Assembly (NCBI GenBank): GCA_020026115.1
Contig: JAHHQY010000006.1
Span: forward strand, 1 to 54,582
Source of the DNA: Actinobacillus sp.
GTDB lineage: Bacteria; Pseudomonadota; Gammaproteobacteria; Enterobacterales; Pasteurellaceae
Direction of reading: 5' to 3'
DNA length: 54,582 nt
The position numbers and the translations under genes were made by a program. The notes beneath the pieces were generated by a model. The model was not told where the DNA came from. It worked only from the letters and a program-made list of their open reading frames with translations, and did no database searches. Below, piece after piece: positions 34,360-41,920 of the stretch; position 1 is the first letter of the stretch; each line of letters begins with the position of its first letter.

Positions 34360-34622
34360 TTTGTTTTCTCTTTGTTATTGGGATGAACTTTGGGTGGCAC
34401 AGGATCGTAGCCACCCACACATAAAGGCTGACATTTTAATATACGTTTCAAAGTAAGCCAACACCCTTTTATTAACCCATGTGTGCGTAAGGCTTCAATA
34501 CCATATTGCGAACAAGTTGGAGTAAAGCGACAACGAGGACCAATTAATGGACTAATAACTAATTGATAAGCGCGAATTAACGCGATACCGATTTTCGCGC
34601 CAAGCGAATGTGTCGTTGCCAT
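34356..34622 (-). CDS. yidD: Membrane protein insertion efficiency factor YidD
   Basis: Small membrane-associated protein, 88 residues, that helps YidC-dependent insertion. It has the highly conserved core LISPLIGPRCRFTPTCSQYGIEALRTHG-type sequence (here VISPLIGPRCRFTPTCSQY, about 22-40) with its Cys residues, then LKRILKCQPLCVGGYDPVP. It overlaps rnpA by 46 bases and yidC by four, so translation of the cluster is tightly coupled. Confidence 0.95.
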   Translation of the reverse strand: MATTHSLGAKIGIALIRAYQLVISPLIGPRCRFTPTCSQYGIEALRTHGLIKGCWLTLKRILKCQPLCVGGYDPVPPKVHPNNKEKTK

Positions 34623-34951
34623 AATTTATCCAACATTTGAGTTAATGCAAGATTATCTAATTTGCCAATATTCCCTTTTGCAATGACCACAAAATCATAA
34701 TTCGGCAATTTATGCTGGTGTAAGCGAAAATATTCACGGCAAAGACGTTTAACGCGATTGCGCTCATGAGCACGTTTTAAGTGTTTTTTCGGAACAGCAA
34801 GTCCAAGACGAGGCGTGTCGAGATGATTATTGCGGGCAAGGATAGTGATTTCAGGCGTACTCGCACGGAGTGGATCTTGAAAGACGTATTTATATTGAAC
34901 GGGGGTCAACAAACGTAACCCCCGATTAAAGTTTAGCTTAACCAAAGCCAT
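34577..34951 (-). CDS. rnpA: Ribonuclease P protein component
   Basis: Basic protein subunit of RNase P that, with the M1 RNA, matures tRNA 5' ends. 124 residues. The RNR motif is in KKHLKRAHERNRVKRLCREYFR (about 56-77) and the FVVIAKGN strand follows. It starts at MALVKLNFNRGLRLLTP, nine bases after the rpmH stop. It overlaps yidD in another frame at its 3' end. Confidence 0.96.
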   Translation of the reverse strand: MALVKLNFNRGLRLLTPVQYKYVFQDPLRASTPEITILARNNHLDTPRLGLAVPKKHLKRAHERNRVKRLCREYFRLHQHKLPNYDFVVIAKGNIGKLDNLALTQMLDKLWQRHIRLARKSVSR

Positions 34952-34960
34952 TAGCTTAAA

Positions 34961-35095
34961 TTAAGCAGATAAACTTTTACGACCTTTAGCACGACGACGA
35001 GCTAAAACTTGACGGCCGTTTTTGGTTGCCATACGTGCACGGAAACCGTGAGTACGGTTACGTTTTAATACTGATGGTTGAAATGTACGTTTCAT
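34961..35095 (-). CDS. rpmH: 50S ribosomal protein L34
   Basis: Small basic protein of the large ribosomal subunit, 44 residues, reading MKRTFQPSVLKRNRTHGFRA and ending GRKSLSA. It is easily missed because of its size. It is the first gene of rpmH-rnpA-yidD-yidC and is divergent from dnaA, a conserved arrangement. The sequence is nearly identical to other gammaproteobacterial L34 proteins. Confidence 0.97.
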   Translation of the reverse strand: MKRTFQPSVLKRNRTHGFRARMATKNGRQVLARRRAKGRKSLSA

Positions 35096-35433
35096 AAATA
35101 AAATCTACCTAAATAAAATTGTTATATCTGCTAACTTGCGTCAAGCAAGATAATAGAAACAAATGTTAGTCAATAAAGGATGGCAATTTTAATGGTAAAA
35201 TAGCCTTTCGTCAAACAAGAAATGAGCAAAATGGGAGATTTCTTCCCATTTTGCTCAAAATTGTGCGGAATTATAAATTTTTTCAGTAAAATCGGCAAGC
35301 AACCTTTTTTACTTTTTTTCTGCCTTTTATAAAGATCTTTGCTCAACTTTATTGTAAAATCTGCTTCTTTATTCGCGCCGAAATTTCGGTATTTTTGCAT
35401 AATTTTTCCGACACCAAGATATATTGAGTTTAA
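35096..35433. other. Divergent rpmH-dnaA promoter region, no oriC signature seen
   Basis: This 338-base region holds the divergent promoters. I found no TTATCCACA-type DnaA boxes, so there is no sign that oriC lies here, consistent with Haemophilus, where the origin is away from dnaA. It contains a perfect 13-bp hairpin GAGCAAAATGGGA (35224-35236)/TCCCATTTTGCTC (35244-35256) with a seven-base loop and no T-run on either side, and one dispersed element at 35372. An antisense open frame across it looks spurious. Confidence 0.6.
35372..35383 (+). repeat. Dispersed uptake-sequence-like element, one mismatch
   Basis: TTCGCGCCGAAA then TTTCGG, intergenic about 50 bases upstream of dnaA. Confidence 0.75.
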
Positions 35434-36789
35434 ATGAAAGTCCTATCTCAAAATTTATGGCGAGATTGCCATTTAGCATTACAAGATCAGCTACCGATTG
35501 AAGATTTCAATATGTGGCTAAAACCTTTGCAAGCGGATTACATTGAAATGCATACTATGGTGCTTTACGTGCCTAATCCTTTTGTCAAAAAACACGTGGA
35601 TTCTCATTATTTACCGCTTATCATCAACCTTTGTCGCGAACTGACACAAAATCCGCATTTTGCGGTTGAAGTACAAGTAGGGGAAAAACCAAAACTTGTC
35701 GCGCCAGCAAGCGCCGAAGAAACACCACTCGCACCGAAAAAAAGTAAAAAAGAAGAAATTCCTTTTCGCTCGAATTTAGACCCTAACTATATTTTTGAAA
35801 ATTTCGTTGAAGGTAAATCCAACCAATGGGCGAAAGCTGCTGGCGAACGCGTTGCCAGTAATCCTGGCGACAAAATGTATAATCCGCTCTTTTTGTATGG
35901 CGGAACGGGCTTAGGGAAAACCCACTTATTACACGCTATCGGCAACCAAATTATGCAAAATAAAAAAAATGCGCGCGTCATGTATCTGCATGCTGAACGC
36001 TTTATGCATTTTTATGTAAAAGCGGTAAAAAATAACAAAATGCCCAATTTTAAAGATTTTTATCGCAATGTTGACGCCTTACTGATTGATGATATTCAAT
36101 TTTTTGCTGATAAAGAAAAAACTCAAGAAGAATTTTTCCATATTTTTAATTCGCTTTTTGAAAGCAATCATCAAATTATTTTAACTTCAGATCGCTATCC
36201 AAAAGAAATTGAAAAAATTGAAGACCGCTTAAAATCTCGCTTTGGTTGGGGGCTTTCCGTTCCTATTGAACCACCAGATTTAGAAACGCGCGTTGCAATT
36301 TTATTAAAAAAAGCTGAAGAACGTAATTTTGCTTTACCTATTGAAGTGGCAACTTTTATGGGACAAAGATTACGCACCAACGTGCGAGAATTAGAAGGGG
36401 CTTTAAACCGCGTACAAGCCAATGCTGAATTTACGGGAAAATCCGTCACCATTGATTTTGTGCGTGATGCCTTGCGTGACTTGCTCGCCTTACAAGATAA
36501 ATTAGTCACCATTGAAAATATTCAAAAAATTGTTGCGGAATATTACCGCATTAAAGTTTCAGATTTAAAATCAAAAAGTCGTAAGCGCACCGTCACACGT
36601 CCGCGCCAATTTGCGATGGCTTTAGCCAAAGAGCTTACCAATCGCAGTTTGCCGGAAATCGGTAAAGAATTTGACGGCCGAGATCACACTACCGTATTGC
36701 ACGCTTGCAAAAAAATTGCGCAATTACGGGAAGAAGATTTAAGCGCACAAGAAGATTGGACCAATTTAATTCGGATTTTATCCGTTTAA
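35434..36789 (+). CDS. dnaA: Chromosomal replication initiator DnaA
   Basis: AAA+ ATPase that binds DnaA boxes and opens oriC. 451 residues. Domain I (about 1-80), a short linker (81-112), the AAA+ core with Walker A GGTGLGKT (156-163), Walker B VDALLIDDIQFF and arginine finger region, then domain IV with the DnaA signature GKEFDGRDHTTVLHACKKI near the C-terminus. The linker contains a GCACC-type dispersed element (PLAPKKSKK), a tolerant place for such an insertion. First gene of dnaA-dnaN-recF. Confidence 0.98.
   Translation: MKVLSQNLWRDCHLALQDQLPIEDFNMWLKPLQADYIEMHTMVLYVPNPFVKKHVDSHYLPLIINLCRELTQNPHFAVEVQVGEKPKLVAPASAEETPLAPKKSKKEEIPFRSNLDPNYIFENFVEGKSNQWAKAAGERVASNPGDKMYNPLFLYGGTGLGKTHLLHAIGNQIMQNKKNARVMYLHAERFMHFYVKAVKNNKMPNFKDFYRNVDALLIDDIQFFADKEKTQEEFFHIFNSLFESNHQIILTSDRYPKEIEKIEDRLKSRFGWGLSVPIEPPDLETRVAILLKKAEERNFALPIEVATFMGQRLRTNVRELEGALNRVQANAEFTGKSVTIDFVRDALRDLLALQDKLVTIENIQKIVAEYYRIKVSDLKSKSRKRTVTRPRQFAMALAKELTNRSLPEIGKEFDGRDHTTVLHACKKIAQLREEDLSAQEDWTNLIRILSV
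35728..35739 (+). repeat. Dispersed uptake-sequence-like element, GCACC subtype
   Basis: CTCGCACCGAAA then AAAAG within the variable linker of dnaA (frame LAPKK). Confidence 0.65.
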
Positions 36790-36807
36790 TCCCATAAGAG
36801 GTAAAAA

Positions 36808-37908
36808 ATGCAATTTATTATTTCCCGTGAGAGTTTATTAAAACCCTTGCAACAAGTCTGTGGCGTCTTAAGTAGTCGCCCAACTGTCCCCGTGTTAAAT
36901 AATGTACTTCTTAATATTCAAGGCAATACTTTATCCATTACGGGAACCGATTTAGAAGTAGAACTTTCCACAAAAGCACAACTTCTTTCTGCAACAAAAG
37001 ACGGAAGCTACACCATTCCTGCTAAGAAATTTTTAGATCTTTGCCGTAGTTTTCCAGAAGATGCGGAATTAACGGTTACTTTTGAAGAAGATCGTGCGCT
37101 TATTCGCTCAGGTCGCATTAAATTTAATTTAGCCACCTTACCTGCTGACGAATATCCAAACTTAGCGGAATGGAAATCTGAAGTGGAATTTGATATTCCA
37201 CAAAGTACCTTACACCACTTAATCGACGCAACCCAGTTTTCCATGGCAAACCAAGATGCGCGTTATTTCTTAAACGGTATGAAATTTGAAACTGAAGGCA
37301 ATTTATTACGCACTGTGGCAACAGATGGTCACCGCTTAGCCGTTTGCACCATTCCTTTAGATGAAGAATTACAAAACCATTCCGTTATTGTTCCGCGTAA
37401 GGGCGTTTTAGAATTATTACGCTTATTAAATAGCAATGAAGAAAACGCTTGTTTACAAATTGGCGCAAACAATTTACGCATTCATTTAGGCGATATTACT
37501 TTTACCTCTAAATTGATTGATGGACGTTATCCTGATTATCGCCGAGTTTTACCGCGTAATGCGACACATATTGTTGAAGGTAATTGGGAAGAATTAAAAC
37601 GTGCTTTCGCGCGTATGGCGATTTTATCAAATGATAAAGTTAAAGCCGTTCGCCTTTATTTTAGCGAAAACCAATTAAAAATTACGGCCACAAACCCAGA
37701 ACAAGAAGTTGCAGAAGAAATTCTTGATGTGAATTACCAAGGCAGTGATATGGAAGTTGGCTTTAATGTTACCTATTTATTAGATGTGCTTAATGCCCTC
37801 AAATGCCAACAAGTACGTTTTCGTTTAACCGATGCCACCTCGAGCTGTTTAATCGAAAATACCATCGATGACAGTGCTGAATATGTGATTATGCCAATGC
37901 GCATTTAG
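36808..37908 (+). CDS. dnaN: DNA polymerase III sliding clamp (beta subunit)
   Basis: Ring-shaped processivity factor, a homodimer tethering polymerase III to DNA. 366 residues made of three repeated clamp folds. The start MQFIISRESLLKPLQQVCGV and the C-terminus ENTIDDSAEYVIMPMRI are family hallmarks. AGAGG lies seven bases before the ATG, 18 bases after dnaA. recF follows after four bases, so the three genes form an operon. Confidence 0.98.
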   Translation: MQFIISRESLLKPLQQVCGVLSSRPTVPVLNNVLLNIQGNTLSITGTDLEVELSTKAQLLSATKDGSYTIPAKKFLDLCRSFPEDAELTVTFEEDRALIRSGRIKFNLATLPADEYPNLAEWKSEVEFDIPQSTLHHLIDATQFSMANQDARYFLNGMKFETEGNLLRTVATDGHRLAVCTIPLDEELQNHSVIVPRKGVLELLRLLNSNEENACLQIGANNLRIHLGDITFTSKLIDGRYPDYRRVLPRNATHIVEGNWEELKRAFARMAILSNDKVKAVRLYFSENQLKITATNPEQEVAEEILDVNYQGSDMEVGFNVTYLLDVLNALKCQQVRFRLTDATSSCLIENTIDDSAEYVIMPMRI

Positions 37909-37912
37909 CTTT

Positions 37913-38992
37913 ATGGCCATCTCTCGCATTCTTATTGAGCATTTTCGTAATTTAAACGCTGTGGATCAAACCTTTGATCCCAGCTTTAATTTTATTTTAG
38001 GCGATAACGGCAGTGGCAAAACAAGTCTGCTCGAAGCCTTATTCTATCTCGCACATGGGCGATCTTTTAAAAGTTCGGTGCAAAATCGCATTATCAGCTA
38101 CGATCAACCTCATTTTACCTTGCACGGCAAAATTCAAGAAAGCCAACATCAATGGTCCATTGGCTTACAACGCACGCGCCAAGGGCAAACCAAAATGAAA
38201 ATTAACGGCGAAGAAGTACAACGACTTGCCGATCTTGCTCATTTATTACCGATCCAAATTATCACGCCCGAAGGCTTGAATTTGCTTAACGGCGGGCCTA
38301 GTTATAAACGCGCTTTCTTAGATTGGGGACTTTTTCACCATAACCCTGCTTTTTTACCCCTTTGGAGCAAATTAAATCGTTTATTAAAACAACGTAATGC
38401 CGGATTAACTCAAGTGCGCGATTATCAAGAACTGGCGATTTGGGACCAAGAGTTGGTCAAATTAAGCCAACAAGTTAGCCAATGGCGTTTTGAATACAGT
38501 GAAAATTTGCGCGCAACCATCGAAAAAAGCTGTCAACTTTTCTTACCTGAACTGGAAATTCAAAGTTATTTTTATCAAGGTTGGGATAAAAACGAAGATT
38601 ACGCGCAAATTTTAGAGCGCAATTTCTTAGCCGATAAAAAACGAGGTTTTACCTTTTCAGGCCCACAAAAAGCAGATTTCCGTTTTAGAATCAATGGATT
38701 ACCTGCTGAAGATATTCTTTCTCGCGGACAATTAAAACTTTTGATGTGTGCGCTACGTTTAGCGCAAGGTGAGCATTTAATGGCGCAAAAAAATCGTCCT
38801 TGTATTTTTCTGATTGATGATTTCGCCTCTGAACTCGATGAAAAAAAACGTCTTTTACTGGGTGAGCGTTTGCAAAAAAGCCAGTCGCAAGTGTTTATTA
38901 GCGCAATTCACTCTGAACATTTAAAACAATTACAGCCACAACAATCTAAAACCTTTCTCATGCAAAATGGCTGTTTAATTGAAAAAGATTAA
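37913..38992 (+). CDS. recF: DNA replication and repair protein RecF
   Basis: SMC-like ATPase that directs RecOR-mediated RecA loading at gaps in single-stranded DNA. 359 residues. Walker A GDNGSGKT (30-37), the ABC-type signature LSRGQLKLL and Walker B FLIDDFASELDE near the C-terminus are intact. No strong ribosome binding site, so translation is probably coupled to dnaN. The transcript ends near the perfect inverted pair of dispersed elements that follows. Confidence 0.97.
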   Translation: MAISRILIEHFRNLNAVDQTFDPSFNFILGDNGSGKTSLLEALFYLAHGRSFKSSVQNRIISYDQPHFTLHGKIQESQHQWSIGLQRTRQGQTKMKINGEEVQRLADLAHLLPIQIITPEGLNLLNGGPSYKRAFLDWGLFHHNPAFLPLWSKLNRLLKQRNAGLTQVRDYQELAIWDQELVKLSQQVSQWRFEYSENLRATIEKSCQLFLPELEIQSYFYQGWDKNEDYAQILERNFLADKKRGFTFSGPQKADFRFRINGLPAEDILSRGQLKLLMCALRLAQGEHLMAQKNRPCIFLIDDFASELDEKKRLLLGERLQKSQSQVFISAIHSEHLKQLQPQQSKTFLMQNGCLIEKD

Positions 38993-38997
38993 AAAAA

Positions 38998-39009
38998 CTC
39001 GCGCCGAAA
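38998..39009 (+). repeat. Dispersed uptake-sequence-like element, exact 12-mer (left arm)
   Basis: CTCGCGCCGAAA, left arm of the palindrome just after recF. Confidence 0.85.
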
Positions 39010-39011
39010 TT

Positions 39012-39023
39012 TTTCGGCGCGAG
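39012..39023 (-). repeat. Dispersed uptake-sequence-like element, exact 12-mer (right arm)
   Basis: CTCGCGCCGAAA on the minus strand, right arm of the palindrome. Confidence 0.85.
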
Positions 39024-39057
39024 TGAAGTTTCGTAAAAATGTAAAATGAGCTAGGCA

Positions 39058-39510
39058 TTACATCGGTTGTAATAATTCCAAAATAATACCGTCAGGATCT
39101 TTTAAATAAACGGCTTTGCTTTTACCTAAATTTTCTGCTGAAAAATCAAATAATTGTGGTTCAGATAAAAATTCTACGCCTTTTGCTAACAAGTTTTGAT
39201 AGGTCGCATCAATATCTTCTACATAAAAACATAACTCTGAAATGCTTGTTTTAAATAAGCTGTTTTCCATTTTTTCACATTCTGGTGCCACAAAATGCAA
39301 CAATTCTACCGGTGGGGCTTGCAATTCATCACTGCCATTTAAATAAGCCACATCGACAATGCAATTTTCGCGCTGAAAAAGTTTATCCGTCGCTTCACCT
39401 TGCATACGCATTTGGCCTACAAATTTTAACCCTAACACATCACGATAAAATGCAATAGAACGCGTTAAATCGGAAACGGTTAAACCTATATGAATGACTT
39501 GTTTTAACAT
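39058..39510 (-). CDS. VOC-family (glyoxalase-like) protein
   Basis: 150-residue protein with the vicinal oxygen chelate fold: betaalphabetabetabeta repeats starting HIGLTVSDLTRSIAFYRDVLGL (about 7-28) and ELCFYVEDIDATYQNLLAKGVEF, ending YLKDPDGIILELLQP. His7 and the final Glu are in metal-ligand positions. The DPDG.ILEL ending resembles lactoylglutathione lyase-like and methylmalonyl-CoA epimerase-like proteins, but the substrate cannot be told. AAGGAG precedes the ATG. It follows nfuA after 26 bases in the same direction and may share its transcript. Confidence 0.8.
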   Translation of the reverse strand: MLKQVIHIGLTVSDLTRSIAFYRDVLGLKFVGQMRMQGEATDKLFQRENCIVDVAYLNGSDELQAPPVELLHFVAPECEKMENSLFKTSISELCFYVEDIDATYQNLLAKGVEFLSEPQLFDFSAENLGKSKAVYLKDPDGIILELLQPM

Positions 39511-39536
39511 TTTTACTCCTTGATCATCAAAAAAAT

Positions 39537-40121
39537 TTAGTAATAAGAATGCTCACCGCGCTGATGTTCGGTTGCGTCTTTCGTTCCTTTTAATTCTTCG
39601 GGGAATTGGCGTAATAATTCTTTTTCTACCCCACTTTTCATCGTCACATCCGCCATAGAACAACCATTGCAACCGCCACCGAATTGTAATACCGCTAAAC
39701 CATCTTCGGTAATATCAATTAAGGTAATACGTCCGCCATGAGAAGCTAATTGTGGGTTAATTTGAGTTTGAATCACATAATCTACGCGATCAATTAAAGG
39801 CGCATCATCGGCGACTTTTTTCATTTTCGCATTCGGCGCTTTTAAAGTAAGTTGTGAACCCAATTCTTCTTCCACTAAGTCAATTTCCGCATCTTCTAAA
39901 AAAGGCAAGCTGATTTCATCAACAAAGGCTGAAAAATACATAAAAGGAATTTCCGTATCCGTTTCTTCCACAGCATTTGGTGGACAATAAGAAACGCCAC
40001 ATTCTGCGTTAGGTGTGCCAGGTTTTACCACAAAAATACGAATGTTCGTGCCATCTTCTTGTTGAGCGAGTAATTTTTTAAAATGCGCCTGAGCGCTTTC
40101 TGAAATGCGGATATTATGCAT
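39537..40121 (-). CDS. nfuA: Iron-sulphur cluster biogenesis protein NfuA
   Basis: Carrier that delivers [4Fe-4S] clusters to apo-proteins, including under oxidative stress. 194 residues. An N-terminal degenerate A-type domain (about 1-95) is followed by the Nfu domain with the cluster-binding CNGCSM motif (Cys151, Cys154). It lies downstream of comF, the same neighbourhood as in E. coli (gntX-nfuA). A promoter of its own is visible in the 82-base gap, so it need not depend on competence control. Confidence 0.96.
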   Translation of the reverse strand: MHNIRISESAQAHFKKLLAQQEDGTNIRIFVVKPGTPNAECGVSYCPPNAVEETDTEIPFMYFSAFVDEISLPFLEDAEIDLVEEELGSQLTLKAPNAKMKKVADDAPLIDRVDYVIQTQINPQLASHGGRITLIDITEDGLAVLQFGGGCNGCSMADVTMKSGVEKELLRQFPEELKGTKDATEHQRGEHSYY

Positions 40122-40170
40122 AGCTTGTCCTTGGGTAATACTTGATTATTTTAGTCAGAATAAGGGGCAG

Positions 40171-40198
40171 ATTTTAGCAGTAGCTGAAAAAAATGCAA
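40171..40198 (-). promoter_or_regulatory. Likely promoter of nfuA
   Basis: On the minus strand TTGCAT (40193-40198), a 16-base spacer and an extended -10 TGCTAAAAT (hexamer 40171-40176) lie about 50 bases before the nfuA start. Confidence 0.55.
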
Positions 40199-40203
40199 TC
40201 CTT

Positions 40204-40887
40204 TTATGCGCGCGCAACGCCCCAAACTTGAATTCGTTTTATCCCATGCTGACGTAAGGTTTTCGCTATTTCCGCGACTGTCGCCCCTGTGGTAATCACA
40301 TCATCTATAATCGCAACAGATTGATATTGGCCTTTCTTAGCCAAATTAAATGCAAAAGATTGATGCACATTTTTTCGGCGCGAATGGGCATTTTGTCCCC
40401 TTTGCGTTGGCGTATTTTTAATACGATAAATCAAATTATTCTCTAACGTTAAATGAAACCACTGGGCTAAAAAGCGCGCTAATAATTCACTTTGATTAAA
40501 ACCACGCGACCATTGACGCTTTTTGTGCAAGGGGACAGGAATTAACGCTTCTGGCAATGGAAAATACTGCTCGCGCCGAGCATTTTTTACGGCCAAAAAT
40601 AACAATCTTGCGAGCGTGCGATCTAAGTAAAATTGACGCTGAAATTTAAAACGTTGAATTAATGTAGAAAGCGGTGGCCGATAAGTTCCTGCGATCACCA
40701 TATTTTGCCAAACGTGCATAAAAGGCGCACATTTACCGCAAAATTCTGCGTAATGAGCTAAAGGATTTCCACAATGAAAACAATATGTTGGGCTTGAAAT
40801 CTGTTTTTGGCAGGTTGAACAAAGACCATTTTTTGCTAACGCTAAATGGCCATCGCAGTGCCAACATCGAAAAGTAAAAAACGCCAT
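40204..40887 (-). CDS. comF: Competence protein ComF
   Basis: Phosphoribosyltransferase-fold protein needed for moving incoming DNA into the cytoplasm during natural transformation. 227 residues. The N-terminus has four CxxC pairs (8/11, 23/26, 36/39, 50/53) typical of the double zinc finger. The C-terminal PRPP-binding loop is IIDDVITTGATVAEI (about 194-208). AAGGAG lies six bases before the ATG. A CRP-S-like palindrome about 75 bases upstream suggests Sxy-CRP control. In H. influenzae comF is the last gene of comABCDEF; here it stands alone, divergent from a HAD phosphatase gene. Two dispersed elements lie inside. Confidence 0.93.
   Translation of the reverse strand: MAFFTFRCWHCDGHLALAKNGLCSTCQKQISSPTYCFHCGNPLAHYAEFCGKCAPFMHVWQNMVIAGTYRPPLSTLIQRFKFQRQFYLDRTLARLLFLAVKNARREQYFPLPEALIPVPLHKKRQWSRGFNQSELLARFLAQWFHLTLENNLIYRIKNTPTQRGQNAHSRRKNVHQSFAFNLAKKGQYQSVAIIDDVITTGATVAEIAKTLRQHGIKRIQVWGVARA
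40373..40384 (-). repeat. Dispersed uptake-sequence-like element, one mismatch
   Basis: TTCGCGCCGAAA then AAATG on the minus strand within comF (frame SRRKN). Confidence 0.65.
40570..40581 (+). repeat. Dispersed uptake-sequence-like element, degenerate
   Basis: CTCGCGCCGAGC then ATTTTTT within comF; mismatches in the AAA part. Confidence 0.4.
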
Positions 40888-40950
40888 AAATGCTCCTTTT
40901 TAAGCAAGGAAGTTATAAGAAAGCCTGGCCTCTTACAAAAAGTTTGGCGA

Positions 40951-40975
40951 ATTTTTTCGATCCTTATCGTAAAAA
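40951..40975 (-). promoter_or_regulatory. CRP-S-like site upstream of comF
   Basis: On the minus strand the palindrome TTTTTACGAT-AAGG-ATCGAAAAAA resembles the Haemophilus CRP-S consensus TTTTTGCGAT-N4-ATCGCAAAAA. The G before CGAT is replaced on both sides. Its centre is about 76 bases before the comF start, similar to the spacing of the comN site. Confidence 0.5.
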
Positions 40976-41020
40976 TGCTACAATTTCGTTTATTTTTTCC
41001 ACCTCTAATAAGGATCTTGT

Positions 41021-41830
41021 ATGCAAATTCCTGATTATTCTTCGCAGATTAAAGCTGTTTTTTTCGATATCGACGAAACCTTATATATGAAAGATACCGA
41101 TACCTTGCCTGAAAGCGTATTCCCTGCGCTAAAAAAACTACAAGAAAATAATATCCTTATCGGTATTGCCACAGGTCGCGTGGTTGCAAGTTTTCCGCCA
41201 AAAATTCAGGCTTTAATTCACGCCTTAAACATCAACACCTTTGTGACCTCTAACGGTCAATTTGTGCAATGCCAAGGTGAGGTTTTACGCAATGCGGCCA
41301 TTCCTTTGCACATTGTGCGCCCTTTATTAAATTTCTTTCAGCAAGAGCAAATCGCCTACGCGGTGATTAACAACCATAAGCTTTGTGTGTCAGAAATTAC
41401 ACCGCGTTTAGAAGAGGCTTTAAATCCAATTACGCACAATTATTCCGTTGACCCTAATTATTGCGATCATCATCCTATTTTACAGATTTTATCTTTTTCT
41501 GATGAAAGCCAAGATGAACTTATTGAAAACTCAGGCTTTTTAGCAGGATTAAAAACAATTCGTTGGCATAAAAATTCCCTTGATATTTTAGAGTCTGAAG
41601 GTTCTAAAGCGCGTGGGATTGCCGAAGTTGCCAAACATTTAGGTTTTTCTATGGAAAATATTATGGCCTTTGGTGACGGTTTAAATGATTTAGAAATGCT
41701 CAGCCAAGTTGGCGTAGGCGTTGCCATGGGAAATGGTCATCCTAAATTAAAAGCTCAAGCTAAACATGTGGGGAAAGAAGTGGATAAAGACGGCATTGCA
41801 GATTTTCTGGCGCGTGCCAATTTAATTTAA
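41021..41830 (+). CDS. HAD superfamily hydrolase, Cof-type (IIB)
   Basis: Cytosolic phosphatase of 269 residues. HAD motif I FFDIDETLY with the nucleophilic Asp (about 14-22), motif II near ATGRV (Thr/Ser), the C2B cap domain, motif III Lys near SKARGI and motif IV FGDGLNDLEML (about 213-223). Such proteins dephosphorylate sugar phosphates, pyridoxal phosphate or flavin phosphates; the substrate here is unknown. AAGGA precedes the ATG. Divergent from comF. Confidence 0.87.
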   Translation: MQIPDYSSQIKAVFFDIDETLYMKDTDTLPESVFPALKKLQENNILIGIATGRVVASFPPKIQALIHALNINTFVTSNGQFVQCQGEVLRNAAIPLHIVRPLLNFFQQEQIAYAVINNHKLCVSEITPRLEEALNPITHNYSVDPNYCDHHPILQILSFSDESQDELIENSGFLAGLKTIRWHKNSLDILESEGSKARGIAEVAKHLGFSMENIMAFGDGLNDLEMLSQVGVGVAMGNGHPKLKAQAKHVGKEVDKDGIADFLARANLI

Positions 41831-41870
41831 GCTGGCCACGACTTTTTAGTCGTAACCTTCCTTGATAAAA

Positions 41871-41908
41871 AAGCTCGCACCGAAATTTTATCTTTCTTGC
41901 GAGCTTTT
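41871..41908. terminator. Terminator between the HAD gene and the O-antigen ligase-like gene
   Basis: Stem AAGCTCGCA (41871-41879)/TGCGAGCTT (41898-41906) with flanking A and T runs, between convergent genes. Its left arm is part of a GCACC-type dispersed element. Confidence 0.8.
41874..41885 (+). repeat. Dispersed uptake-sequence-like element, GCACC subtype
   Basis: CTCGCACCGAAA then TTTTA, overlapping the terminator stem. Confidence 0.7.
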
Positions 41909-41920
41909 ACATATTTTTTC

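Larger units (their letters stand above)
38990..39024 (-). terminator. Terminator made of a tight palindrome of two dispersed elements
   Basis: ACTCGCGCCGAAA (38997-39009), two T, then its exact complement (39012-39024): a 13-bp stem. On the minus strand it is followed by seven T, ending transcripts of the VOC gene. On the plus strand no T-run follows. Confidence 0.8.

Noticed and set aside
35170..35400. 76-residue minus-strand open frame between rpmH and dnaA
   Set aside because: It runs across the perfect hairpin and a dispersed element, has no ribosome binding site and no recognisable similarity.
35096..35433. Chromosomal origin oriC next to dnaA
   Set aside because: No DnaA boxes (TTATCCACA type), no 13-mer AT repeats and no GATC cluster were seen; in Haemophilus the origin is elsewhere.
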